A stretch of 64,000 nucleotides of DNA, from contig PLFY01000088.1 of the NCBI GenBank assembly GCA_003138365.1, positions 1 to 64,000 of the forward strand, given 5' to 3'. This DNA comes from Acidobacteriaceae bacterium (GTDB lineage Bacteria > Acidobacteriota > Terriglobia > Terriglobales > Acidobacteriaceae). This document shows positions 55,249 to 63,854 of the stretch, one piece after another. Positions within the stretch are counted from its first letter, which is position 1; each line of letters starts with the position of its first letter. The notes under the pieces are model-generated. The model worked only from the letters and a program-made list of their open reading frames with translations. It had not been told where the DNA came from and made no database searches. The position numbers were made by a program, and so were the translations under genes.

Positions 55249-56034
55249 TTATCTTATTCCCATCACCGCAAAGTTGCCCACGAAATTGTGCAGAGCAGAG
55301 GAATTGTGGATTCGTTTGCACTGAAAGCGGGGCATTTCCCCGGGTTTTCGAGTGAGATCGACGACAGAGACGACTGCCTGGCCTTGCCAGTCCACAGGTT
55401 TTGCAATGAGTTTCCCTTCTGGCCCAATCACCGGGTCCGGAAACTGACTTACTCCGAGGTACGGAGCCAGGTGGCGAACATCGGAAGCGAGCGTTCTTAA
55501 GGTGAGTGCAGGGTTGCTGGCGGGGGTAAGCAGCGTGACCGGCAGTCCAGCTTCATCAACGACTATGCGCATCGGCTCTTTCAGATCGGTATCGTTCGTG
55601 ACGATAACAGCGTGCTCAAATGCGCCCGCGAATGCATCCCGCACCAGATGTGTGCCCAAATTGACGTCCGACCCCTTTTCTTCAGTTTTGACCACGCGAA
55701 CCGAGTCAGGAACCGGATGGGGTGCTACGCCGGGAGGCCAGAACTGCAGCGGCTGGACTAAGGGCATCCACGTCTTTGTGACTTGGAAATTCCCGAAGTG
55801 TATGTGTAAGTTGGGCAGGGTCCCGAGCGCTTTCAGATAGGTATTCTGGTCCTTGGGAGAATTAGGATTGCGGCTGCCGGAAACACGAGCCGTGTAGTAG
55901 TTAATAGCGACGATGTCGCAGGTCTGAGGTAGCGCTGCTTCGCAAAGTGCGTGCAGGTTTAGCCATTTGTGCCGGGATTCTCGCAAGGCACGGTAGTACA
56001 AATTGAACCCGTCGATGTAGACCACTGTACGCAT
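55249..56034 (-). CDS. NYN-domain (PIN-like) putative nuclease
   Basis: A 261-residue protein: MRTVVYIDGFNLYYRAL is the start of NYN domains, EEKGSDVNLGTHLVRDAF and VIVTNDTDLKEPM give the further acidic residues of the PIN-like metal site. NYN proteins are presumed RNases. Start 56034 gives the canonical start; a terminator hairpin of polX lies just upstream. Confidence 0.88.
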   Translation of the reverse strand: MRTVVYIDGFNLYYRALRESRHKWLNLHALCEAALPQTCDIVAINYYTARVSGSRNPNSPKDQNTYLKALGTLPNLHIHFGNFQVTKTWMPLVQPLQFWPPGVAPHPVPDSVRVVKTEEKGSDVNLGTHLVRDAFAGAFEHAVIVTNDTDLKEPMRIVVDEAGLPVTLLTPASNPALTLRTLASDVRHLAPYLGVSQFPDPVIGPEGKLIAKPVDWQGQAVVSVVDLTRKPGEMPRFQCKRIHNSSALHNFVGNFAVMGIR

Positions 56035-56052
56035 GACGGGAATTCTACATGC

Positions 56053-56083
56053 AAAAAGCCGCCGCACTTGCATGCGACGGCTT
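56053..56083 (-). terminator. Rho-independent terminator after polX
   Basis: On the minus strand AAGCCGTCGCA pairs with TGCGGCGGCTT around a 6-base loop and is followed by TTTTT. Confidence 0.85.
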
Positions 56084-56159
56084 CTGGGCCTACGGCACGC
56101 CGTAGGTGAGTTGTTTCAAGTGTATGTCCAGTCGCACTGTATGTCAACATGTTTGTGCA

Positions 56160-57902
56160 CTACGGCCTCGGGCGCAGGGCAGCCAGGAATTCATCCGCTC
56201 CCAGCGTGTTTAGCACATCTTCAGGGCCAAGCCACGCGCGGCGAAGTTGGCGAAGGCCGTAGTCCATTTTGCCGAGGTTGCGGGCGTCGTGGGAGTCGGA
56301 GTCGACGACGATGCGGCAGCCCAACTCCTTGGCCAGGCGAAGGTCGCGGTCGTTGAGGTCGAGGCGCTCCGGGGCGGCGTTGTGTTCGACGGCTACGCCC
56401 AGTTCGGCGGCGCGGCGCAAGACCGTCCCCAGGTCCAGCGCAAAGGGCTCACGGCGCAGCAGCAGGCGGCCGGTGGGATGGCCCAGAATCCGCACATAGG
56501 GGTTTTCGACGGCACGCAGCACACGGGCGGTCATCTCTTCGCGACTCTGCTCGAATCGGGTATGCACGCTGGCGATGACGACCTCCATCTGCGCCAGCAC
56601 TTCGTCATCCAGATCCAGAGAGCCGTCGGCCAGAATGTCGACTTCGATGCCGGTAAAGACGCGGATGCGGCCCTCCATCTGGCGGTCCACTTCACGAATG
56701 CGCTGAACGTGTTCAAGTGCGCGCTTCTCGTCCAGCCCATTGGTCATGGCCAGGTTCTTGGAGTGGTCGGTGATGGCGATGTACTGGTAGCCGCCGGCCA
56801 GGGCGGCCTCGGCCATCTCGCGGATGGTGTTGTGGCCGTCGGTGGCGTTGGTGTGCATATGCAGGTCGCCGCGCAGGTCGGCTCGCTCAATGAGCCGGGG
56901 CAGCGCGTGGCGGGCGGCGGCTTCAATCTCGCCCAAGTTCTCGCGCAGTTCGGGAGGAATCCAGTCCATGCCCAGGGCGGTGTAGATATCCTGTTCGGTG
57001 GCGGAGGCAACTGTCGAGTTGTCGTCAAGACGGGCCAGCGCCCACTCGCTGAGCGTGTAGCCCATCTTGAGTGCGCGTTGGCGAAGGGACACGTTGTGCG
57101 CCTTGGAGCCGGTGAAGTATTGCAGGGCGGCCCCGTAGGAGGCCGAGGGCAGCAGGCGCACATCCACTTGAAGGCCGTTGGCGAGATGGAAGCTTATCTT
57201 GTTCTCGCCTTTGGCGATGATGTCGTGGATGCCGGGATAGGCGGCTACGTGCTCGACTGCTGCGGCGGTATGTTCCGGGGCGCAGGCCGGGCCGGTGACC
57301 AACAAGTCGAGGTCGCCCGCAGTTTCGCGGCCACGGCGCAGGGAGCCGGCGGGCGTCACCTTCTCAATTCCAGGGAAGGCCAGCAGGTAGGCTGAAATAC
57401 GCTGGGCTTCTTCTTCGGCCACGTCGATGCGGTAACGGCCGGCGCTGCGGCGGTAATCTTCGATGCCCTTGCGCAGTTTTTCTATCTGTTTCTCGCCCAT
57501 GCGGGGCAGGCCGGCGAGACGCCCTGCTTCAATGGCCTCGGCGAGCTGGTCGATGCTGGCGATCCTGGCGGCGTCCCACAGCAGGGCAACGGTTTTGGGG
57601 CCCATGCCGGGCAGCTTCAAGAGCTCCAGAAGGCCCGCGCCGTACTTGGCCAGCAGTTCGTCGCGCAGCGGCAGCGTGCCGGTGGCGGCAATGGCTTGCA
57701 GGTTGGCGGCCATGCCTTTGCCGATGCCGGGAATCTCCAGCAGGAGTGAGGTCGAGGGCGCGGCGGTCATGAGGTCCACAGTGGTTTGCTCCGCGGCCTC
57801 GGCGGCGCGGCGATAGCTGCGGATACGGAATCCATCGCCGCCGTCGATTTCCAAAAGATCGGCGGTCTCAGCCAGCAGGCGGGCCATGGTGGGGTTGTCC
57901 AT
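56160..57902 (-). CDS. polX: DNA polymerase/3'-5' exonuclease PolX
   Basis: A 580-residue family X polymerase with PHP domain. HhH motifs (LLEIPGIGKGMAANLQAI, LLKLPGMGPKTVALLWDA), nucleotidyltransferase GSLRRGRETAGDLDLLV, and the PHP exonuclease DLHMHTNATDGHNTIREM with AITDHSK. It fills gaps in base-excision repair. The start region carries a TMARLLAETADLLEIDG typical of PolX. A terminator follows. Confidence 0.96.
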   Translation of the reverse strand: MDNPTMARLLAETADLLEIDGGDGFRIRSYRRAAEAAEQTTVDLMTAAPSTSLLLEIPGIGKGMAANLQAIAATGTLPLRDELLAKYGAGLLELLKLPGMGPKTVALLWDAARIASIDQLAEAIEAGRLAGLPRMGEKQIEKLRKGIEDYRRSAGRYRIDVAEEEAQRISAYLLAFPGIEKVTPAGSLRRGRETAGDLDLLVTGPACAPEHTAAAVEHVAAYPGIHDIIAKGENKISFHLANGLQVDVRLLPSASYGAALQYFTGSKAHNVSLRQRALKMGYTLSEWALARLDDNSTVASATEQDIYTALGMDWIPPELRENLGEIEAAARHALPRLIERADLRGDLHMHTNATDGHNTIREMAEAALAGGYQYIAITDHSKNLAMTNGLDEKRALEHVQRIREVDRQMEGRIRVFTGIEVDILADGSLDLDDEVLAQMEVVIASVHTRFEQSREEMTARVLRAVENPYVRILGHPTGRLLLRREPFALDLGTVLRRAAELGVAVEHNAAPERLDLNDRDLRLAKELGCRIVVDSDSHDARNLGKMDYGLRQLRRAWLGPEDVLNTLGADEFLAALRPRP

Positions 57903-57941
57903 TGCGTGAGTCTCCGCAAACAGTATCGGACAAAACAGGGG

Positions 57942-57980
57942 GCAGAGACCAGGGACCAGGGACCAGGGATCAGGGATCAG
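57942..57980. repeat. GAYCAGG heptamer array upstream of nadB
   Basis: GAGACCAGGGACCAGGGACCAGGGATCAGGGATCAG: five tandem GAYCAGG units, in the spacer between divergent polX and nadB. The track ORF for nadB reads through it, producing the false leader RDQGPGIRDQ. Confidence 0.85.
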
Positions 57981-58022
57981 AAATGCCGGTTGTCGGTTGG
58001 CGTGGTGGTAGCCTCAAAGGTT

Positions 58023-59690
58023 ATGGCAATGCTGTCTCGGGTGGATTTTCTGGTGATGGGAGCGGGCGTAGCCGGACTGCGCGCAGCCATTGAGCTGGCT
58101 CGCCACGGCGACGTTCTGGTGGTCACCAAGGAGTCGCTCTCGGAGTCGAACACGCACTACGCGCAGGGTGGAATCGCCGTCGCCATGGAAGGCGATCAGG
58201 ACGTTGCTCTCCACCTTGAAGACACCGTAAACGCTGGCGATGGAATCGTTTATCGACCCGCCGCCGAGGCGTTGGTGGCCGAGGGGCCAATCCGCGTAGC
58301 GGAACTGATCGAGTGGGGCGCGCAGTTCGATACCGAGGGAGGCGAGCTGCTGCGCACCCGCGAGGGCGCCCACTCCTTGCCCCGCATTCTCCACGCCCAC
58401 GGCGACGCCACGGGAGCCGAAATCAGCCGCTCTCTGGTTGCCTTTGCCCGCGCCCACAAGCGCATCCGCTTCGCTGAGTGGACCATGGTGACTGGCCTGG
58501 TTGGCGCCGACGGTCGCGTCATCGGAGCCGACCTCACCCGAGCCAATCTGTTCAGCGCCGATGCTCTCCATCCCGAACCGAAGACTCGTCGAATCAGTAC
58601 CCGCTCCGTCCTTATCGCCGCCGGCGGCGCGGGTCAGGTTTACTCCGACACGACGAACCCCGGGGTAGCCACCGGAGACGGCATCGCCCTTGCCGCGAGC
58701 GCCGGGGCCCCCACGGACAGGTCTTCGTCCGTGGGGTGGAGGGCCGGCGTCGAGTTGGCCGACATGGAGTTCTACCAGTTCCATCCCACCGCCCTTTCGC
58801 TCCCCGGCGCGCCCCGATTCCTGATCTCAGAGGCCCTGCGCGGCGAGGGCGCGTACCTGCGCAACGACAAGGGCGAGCGCTTCATGGAGCGCTACCACAC
58901 GCTGCTCGAACTCGCTCCCCGCGACGTTGTGGCCCGCGCCATTGCCCGCGAAGGAATTGGTGACGAGCCCGGCGAAACGCGGCTTGTTCATCTCGATATG
59001 CGCCATGTAACAGGCATCGATCTGCACAAACGCTTCCCCGGCGTCAGCGCCTTTCTCGCGCGCCACGGTTTGGACCTGGCTCGCGACCTGATTCCCGTTC
59101 GCCCCGCGGCACATTACCTTATGGGCGGCATTCGGACCGATCTGGCGGGACGCACAAGTTTGCCGGGCCTCTACGCAGCCGGCGAGGCGGCCTGCACCGG
59201 CGTTCACGGCGCCAATCGCCTGGCCTCGAACTCTCTGCTCGAAGGCTTGGTCTTCGGTGCGCGGGCCGCGCAGTCGATGCTGGCCGACGATTTGCAGATG
59301 ATTTCCGGAGGAGACCCGGCAGCGAAATGCACTCCGTTATCGAGAGGCGAAGCAAAATTCGTCGAAGAGCAGATTGCCGGCCTGCAACAAGCAATGTGGT
59401 CCTACGCCGGCCTGCTGCGGGATGAATTCACGTTGCGCGAGGGCTTTTCCGTTCACATTGCCTGTGTAACCGGTTTGGCCGAGTTGGCAGAGAAGGGGAA
59501 GGGAAGCCGGCGCCTGAGCGAAGCGCAGGCTCTCACCCGCATATCCCACGCAATTCTCTATTCGGCCATCCACCGCACCGAGAGCCGTGGCGCCCACTTC
59601 CGCAACGATTATCCCAAGCGCGACGACGAGAACTTCCGCAAGCATTCCGTTCTGAAGAGCAATGGGCAGATCGTTTTCGAAAAGTGGTAA
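58023..59690 (+). CDS. nadB: L-aspartate oxidase
   Basis: NadB oxidises aspartate to iminoaspartate, substrate of NadA. FAD motif VMGAGVAGLRAAIELA, HYAQGGIAVAM, and EFYQFHPTAL and ANRLASNSLLEGLVFG are present. Start 58023 gives VDFLVMGAG at the expected place. Between ALAASAGA and ELADMEFYQFHP an extra PTDRSSSVGWRAG is encoded by a 28-nt hairpin repeat, with the flanking RAG-like words duplicated. It sits in the FAD/substrate region; activity is likely but unproven. nadA begins at 63855. Confidence 0.94.
   Translation: MAMLSRVDFLVMGAGVAGLRAAIELARHGDVLVVTKESLSESNTHYAQGGIAVAMEGDQDVALHLEDTVNAGDGIVYRPAAEALVAEGPIRVAELIEWGAQFDTEGGELLRTREGAHSLPRILHAHGDATGAEISRSLVAFARAHKRIRFAEWTMVTGLVGADGRVIGADLTRANLFSADALHPEPKTRRISTRSVLIAAGGAGQVYSDTTNPGVATGDGIALAASAGAPTDRSSSVGWRAGVELADMEFYQFHPTALSLPGAPRFLISEALRGEGAYLRNDKGERFMERYHTLLELAPRDVVARAIAREGIGDEPGETRLVHLDMRHVTGIDLHKRFPGVSAFLARHGLDLARDLIPVRPAAHYLMGGIRTDLAGRTSLPGLYAAGEAACTGVHGANRLASNSLLEGLVFGARAAQSMLADDLQMISGGDPAAKCTPLSRGEAKFVEEQIAGLQQAMWSYAGLLRDEFTLREGFSVHIACVTGLAELAEKGKGSRRLSEAQALTRISHAILYSAIHRTESRGAHFRNDYPKRDDENFRKHSVLKSNGQIVFEKW
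58709..58736. repeat. Hairpin repeat in frame inside nadB
   Basis: CCCCACGGAC-aggtcttc-GTCCGTGGGG, a perfect 10-bp stem with an 8-nt loop. Matches the hairpin at 28104 with a compensatory A-T to G-C pair. It adds residues around PTDRSSSVG to NadB and keeps the frame. Confidence 0.85.
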
Positions 59691-59698
59691 GACAGGTG

Positions 59699-59724
59699 TC
59701 AGAGATCAGGGATCAGGGGTCAGG
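59699..59724. repeat. GATCAGG-type array downstream of nadB
   Basis: TCAGAGATCAGGGATCAGGGGTCAGG, three to four units, directly after the nadB stop. Same family as 2104, 5095, 57942 and 60743. Confidence 0.75.
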
Positions 59725-59843
59725 CGGCGCGACACCAAGAAGCGACGGCCTCGCACACTTTTGCAGGGACCAGACACTTTCCGAAGGTGCCGAGAAAATG
59801 GCAAACTCTCATTGGCCGCGATCCAGCGCCATCTTCCAGTTCA

Positions 59844-60722
59844 TTACTGATCTCCAAGCTCTGATCCCAGTTCCCTGCTTCCAACAAACCACGAAACCAC
59901 GGCACACACTGTCAAGATTGCGCCCATTGTAGCCAGCGAAAGGAGAATCGGAATATCGATCCAGCGGGCGGAGAGCATCTTCAGCGCAACAAAGGCCAGC
60001 ATAGCGCCCAGTCCATAGTGCAGATAGCGGAAGCGGTCGAGGAGAGCGGCCAGAGCGAAGTAAAGCGAGCGCAGCCCAAGAACCGCCGCAATGTTCGACG
60101 TGTAGACCACGAAGGGATTGTGGGAGAGGGCCAGCACCGCGGGGATGGAATCCACGGCAAAGAGGACATCGGTGACTTCGACGGCCAGAATCACAGGGAG
60201 CAGCGAGCCTTTAGCGGGCTGGAGTTTGCGAATCCATTCAGGAATGGCCGCGTTTGCCGAGCCGCCGCGCACCAGCCGCCAGGCCACATAGAGGAGGAAA
60301 ATCCCGAAGATCCAGGTAATCCAGTTGAAGCGCTTAAGCAGCGCGATGCCGGCGAGAATGAAGAGGGCGCGCAGGACAACCGCTCCCAAAACGCCCCACA
60401 AAAGTGCATTGTGCTGTCGTTTCTGGCTGATGCGGAAGCCATGAAAGATGACCAGAAAGACGAAGAGATTGTCCACGCTGAGCGAGGTTTCAATGGCGTA
60501 GCCGCCTACCCATTCAAGAGCGGGCTGCCGGCCCTGGGTGAAGGCGATCCATGCGGCAAATCCCGCCGCGGCAAGCACGAATGCAAATGTGCCCAGCCAC
60601 GCAAAGGCCTGCGGGTGGCGCGTTTCGCGCCGATGGCCGGGCAGCAACGAATCGACGACGAGCAGCGCCGCAACCACGGCGTGAAAGCCCAGCCACCACA
60701 TCCAGGATGCGCCCGCAATCAT
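59844..60722 (-). CDS. TerC/Alx-family integral membrane protein
   Basis: A 292-residue protein with about nine membrane helices; SLSVDNLFVFLVIF and EVTDVLFAVDSIPAVLAL hold the conserved acidic residues of the TerC family. Members export manganese or related cations or support tellurite resistance. The C-terminal SRELGSELGDQ seems to be encoded by a degenerate heptamer array. No yybP-ykoY element was seen in the 114-base upstream spacer. Confidence 0.9.
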   Translation of the reverse strand: MIAGASWMWWLGFHAVVAALLVVDSLLPGHRRETRHPQAFAWLGTFAFVLAAAGFAAWIAFTQGRQPALEWVGGYAIETSLSVDNLFVFLVIFHGFRISQKRQHNALLWGVLGAVVLRALFILAGIALLKRFNWITWIFGIFLLYVAWRLVRGGSANAAIPEWIRKLQPAKGSLLPVILAVEVTDVLFAVDSIPAVLALSHNPFVVYTSNIAAVLGLRSLYFALAALLDRFRYLHYGLGAMLAFVALKMLSARWIDIPILLSLATMGAILTVCAVVSWFVGSRELGSELGDQ

Positions 60723-60742
60723 TCCAGAATGCTACAGGAAAA

Positions 60743-60833
60743 CAGAGATCGGAGATCGGGGTTCAGGGATCAGACCGTTCCGCGAAACGCTCTGCCAGCT
60801 TGCTGCTCACTGATCTCTGAACCCTGATCTCTG
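60743..60833. repeat. Two opposed heptamer arrays between terC and the M28 gene
   Basis: CAGAGATCGGAGATCGGGGTTCAGGGATCAGA at 60743 and its inverted counterpart CTGATCTCTGAACCCTGATCTCTG at 60810 can pair as a long imperfect hairpin with about 35 bases between. Confidence 0.75.
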
Positions 60834-60836
60834 TCT

Positions 60837-61883
60837 TCACCGCAAATCAATGAGCCGGATCGTCTCCAGAAACACGTCGCCGTCGATGGTGAGGCTGCGG
60901 GCGGTGATCTTGTCCATGGTGTCCTGGGCGGTGTGGTGGTAGCTGTTATTGGGGCCGTAGTCCAAGTCGATCACGTCGATCGACGGCACGCCGCGCTGGA
61001 CAAAGGCCATGTGATCGTCTTCGACAGGGCCTTCGGTCTGGAAAAAGAAGCGGTCGTAGCCGAACTTTTTCGCGGCCTGCGTCATCAGCGAGACCAGCCA
61101 GTCTGAGGAGCGGGTTTCGCGCTGAATGTCCAGGTCTTTGTCGCCGATCATGTCGGCGAGGATGAATGCCTTGATGCGGCCCAGGGTTCCGTCCCGTCCC
61201 CACTTGGCGGCCAGGTGGCGGCTGCCGTAGGTCGAGTCGGACGCGGACCAGCTCTGGATGGCTTCTTCGCCGTCGAAGAAGACAAGCCATATCGAGTAGC
61301 CTTCGAGCGCCTTGTTGCGGGCAATTTCCGTGCGCAACTGGTCGGCGATGGCCAGCAGCAGCCCGGTTGTCGAGCCGCCGTCGTTGGCGCCCACAAAGTT
61401 GATGTTGCGCAGCCAGTAGTTGGTCTCGTAGTGCGTGCCCAGCACGATCACGCCGTCCTTTTTGCCGGGGAAGCGCACGATGAAGTTGCGCATGGCGACA
61501 GGGCCGATGGGCGTGTTGGCGGTGAATGTGTCTTCTTCAAGCTGGTCGTGCTTGAACTGGCCGCGCAGGAAGGCTTCGGCCTGGGTGTGCCCCTGGCTGG
61601 TGGGCCAGCGTGGGCCGATGGCTACAAACTGGCGTGCGTACTCGAGGGCTTTGGCGCCGTTGAAGTGAGTCTGCGCGGGAAGATTCAGGGGGAAAAACAG
61701 CACGATTACGGCTGCAAATGCGGCAAAAAAGTGCGCATAAACGCGGAAAATCGATCCTTTTACAGCGCGTAGCGCCGCGGAATTCTGCGACTGGGGAATC
61801 GAGTCTTCTCCAGGGCAAGCTTCTATGTTGCTAAGAATAAAAGGGTTTCTTCCTTCCAACACAACTTCGCCGAGCGTCCTCAT
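60837..61883 (-). CDS. M28-family metallopeptidase (glutaminyl cyclase-like)
   Basis: A zinc exopeptidase-like protein with ligands in LGTHYETNY, GANDGGSTTGLL, FDGEEAIQSW, and SYHHTAQDTMDKI. It resembles glutaminyl-peptide cyclotransferases and M28 aminopeptidases; the choice is open. A hydrophobic export segment AHFFAAFAAVIVLFFPLNLPAQ lies inside. The start is uncertain: I chose 61883; the upstream part in the track includes a G-rich tract. Probably periplasmic. Confidence 0.85.
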   Translation of the reverse strand: MRTLGEVVLEGRNPFILSNIEACPGEDSIPQSQNSAALRAVKGSIFRVYAHFFAAFAAVIVLFFPLNLPAQTHFNGAKALEYARQFVAIGPRWPTSQGHTQAEAFLRGQFKHDQLEEDTFTANTPIGPVAMRNFIVRFPGKKDGVIVLGTHYETNYWLRNINFVGANDGGSTTGLLLAIADQLRTEIARNKALEGYSIWLVFFDGEEAIQSWSASDSTYGSRHLAAKWGRDGTLGRIKAFILADMIGDKDLDIQRETRSSDWLVSLMTQAAKKFGYDRFFFQTEGPVEDDHMAFVQRGVPSIDVIDLDYGPNNSYHHTAQDTMDKITARSLTIDGDVFLETIRLIDLR

Positions 61884-61913
61884 CGGCTCGGTCGCACATT
61901 GTGGGACGTAAAA

Positions 61914-61936
61914 GGGTAGGGGGGGGTGGGGGTGGG
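61914..61936 (+). other. G-quadruplex-capable tract
   Basis: GGGTAGGGGGGGGTGGGGGTGGG: four G-runs with loops of one or two bases on the plus strand, 31 bases upstream of the chosen start of the M28 gene. On the other strand it is a C-rich tract encoding PHPPLP if translated. Confidence 0.6.
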
Positions 61937-62071
61937 TGATTCGAACGATTCTGGTCATGATTCGCAATCCTGAGAGCGGCTCTCCGCTCATCTTCTATAA
62001 ACCATTGTGTGCCAAGGGAAGGTAATCCTATGCAAGACTCTGGAAGAAAAGACGGCCGAGCGAAGGAAGGA

Positions 62072-62872
62072 TCATTGCGCGGCCTTTTTGGCTTCCTTGG
62101 CCTTTCTCCGCGAAGGATGCACCCACCAGGCTACGCCAATGCCAATCAGATAAAGCGCCAGCATGGGTACGGCGTAGATGCACATCGTCCATGGGTCGGG
62201 GCTGGGCGTGATGATGGCCGCCACCAGAAAGATGGCCAGAATCGCGTAGCGCATGTTCTTCCACAGGAACTTCGGGCTCACGATGCCGAACATGGCCAGG
62301 AAAAAGATGAGGATCGGCATCTCAAAGCTGATGCCCAGGCCCAGAATGATCGAGAGGAAGAAACTGCTGTACTCCTCGATGGTGACCATGGGCGTGAAAT
62401 TCTTGCCGAAATCGACGATCAGGATCTTCAGCGCGCCGGGCAGAACATAAAAATATCCGAATGCCGCGCCGCCCAGGAACAACCCCACCGTGGCTGCCAT
62501 GAATGGGACTACGAAACGCCGCTCCTTCTGGTAGAGCCCCGGCGCAATGAAGAGCCACACCTGGAAGAGGATGAAGGGCGAGGCCAGGATTGCTCCACCG
62601 ACCAAGGAAACCTGGAGCTGCAGGTTTAACGGGTCCATGGGGTGGGTAAAGACCAACGTCTTGCCGATGTGTGTGAGCGGCGCCTGGATGAAGTTGACGA
62701 GCGGGTTGCGAATAAACCAGCACACAAAGAATCCCACGGCCAGGTAGATGGAAGAGTGGACGATGCGCTTGCGCAACTCGTCCAAATGCTCCATCAGGCT
62801 CATGCCGGGCAGGTCCGCGCGCTGGCTCACTGCCGCTCTCGCTTTGCCGATTGCGTCCGCGGGATCAACCAT
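62072..62872 (-). CDS. tatC: Twin-arginine translocase subunit TatC
   Basis: A 266-residue protein with six helices and SLMEHLDELRKRIV at the start. FGIVSPKFLWKNMRYAILAIF and the conserved Glu in the first loop are present. TatC recognises folded Tat substrates. Start 62872 overlaps the end of tatB by 8 bases; the track start lies inside tatB. Confidence 0.95.
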   Translation of the reverse strand: MVDPADAIGKARAAVSQRADLPGMSLMEHLDELRKRIVHSSIYLAVGFFVCWFIRNPLVNFIQAPLTHIGKTLVFTHPMDPLNLQLQVSLVGGAILASPFILFQVWLFIAPGLYQKERRFVVPFMAATVGLFLGGAAFGYFYVLPGALKILIVDFGKNFTPMVTIEEYSSFFLSIILGLGISFEMPILIFFLAMFGIVSPKFLWKNMRYAILAIFLVAAIITPSPDPWTMCIYAVPMLALYLIGIGVAWWVHPSRRKAKEAKKAAQ

Positions 62873-63494
62873 GGTGGGCCGCCTGCTCCAAGTCTGGGCT
62901 GGGGTCTGGGTTGACTTCGTCCGAGGGGGCAGCGTCGCCGCCTGCGGGGGGCGCAACCTCGGCCACCAGATTGGAATCGAGACTTGTCTCGTCGCTGACT
63001 TCGGCGCCAGACTCGTCCGCCGCATGAAGCTGTACTGCCGGGCTTGTCGGCTTCGCAGCCGGAACCTGCTCACCGGTCGAAGGCGGCTGGATGCGGGGAA
63101 CTGTCTCTTCGGGCGAGTTCTCGGCCGTGGTCTCGAGCGCGGTCAACTCGGGGTATTGGGTTTCATCCGGGTAGTGGCTTTCCATGACGGAGGTCGCTGC
63201 CGGAACAGTAGCTTCCAGGGCCAGCGCCGGTGGTGCGGGAGCTGCAAGCGCCAGCGCAGCCAGCCGGTCTTCTTCCTTCTTGCGGCGGTCGGCATCTTCG
63301 GCGCTGCGCAACTCCTCTTCCATCTGGAATTTGAAATCGTTGGAGGCCTTGCGGAACTCGTACATCAGCTTGCCGATTTGACGGCCAATCTGCGGCAGCC
63401 GCCGCGGTCCGAAGACCACGAGCGCAAGCACCATAAGGATCAGCGAGTCGGCCATGCCCAGGTTGGCAAGTTCAATTGGCGGCGGTGTTCCCAT
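62865..63494 (-). CDS. tatB: TatA/TatB-family protein
   Basis: A 209-residue protein. The N-terminal helix MADSLILMVLALVVFGPRRLPQIGRQIGKLM and the following amphipathic segment (KASNDFKFQMEEELRS) favour TatB. A long Pro/Ala/Glu-rich tail follows. Start 63494 is my choice; 63455 is possible. Operon with tatC. Confidence 0.9.
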   Translation of the reverse strand: MGTPPPIELANLGMADSLILMVLALVVFGPRRLPQIGRQIGKLMYEFRKASNDFKFQMEEELRSAEDADRRKKEEDRLAALALAAPAPPALALEATVPAATSVMESHYPDETQYPELTALETTAENSPEETVPRIQPPSTGEQVPAAKPTSPAVQLHAADESGAEVSDETSLDSNLVAEVAPPAGGDAAPSDEVNPDPSPDLEQAAHHG

Positions 63495-63854
63495 CGAGAC
63501 CAATGATACCTGCCCGCACAAGGCGCTCACAAACCGAGTACCTGCGGCTTCAGGCGCGGAAGCCATCGCAGCCGCCTATTCATCGCTTGGTCCAGCTACT
63601 ACCGCTGAATTACAATACTAGCAATGGAGCAGTTCTTGTCAGGTGGATTCTGCGGAACCCACCGTAGCCAGAGCGCATCCAATTGAGAAAGGGCTGCAAC
63701 AACCCCGTGGATGGGGGCTACCTGAAGAGTTCGGCGGCAGCGCCGAGGAATTCAGGAGTGTCCGCGCATCCGCTGCAGCCGTGTTTGCTTTCAACATCCC
63801 CGTCCGCCCCCCGCCAAAGAATTGAAGGGTGAGTTGGACTGAAGGCGGAATCGA
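63495..63854. other. Divergent spacer between tatB and nadA
   Basis: About 360 bases without a convincing gene. TTGGTC, 18 bases, TACAAT (63587..63616) is a possible promoter for nadA with a long leader. ORF 63643..63825 shows no family. Confidence 0.45.

Noticed and set aside
56247-57395. 382-residue plus-strand ORF
   Set aside because: Antisense shadow of polX.
60723-60836. yybP-ykoY-type manganese riboswitch upstream of terC
   Set aside because: The spacer is only 114 bases and is filled by heptamer arrays; the expected conserved loops are not seen.
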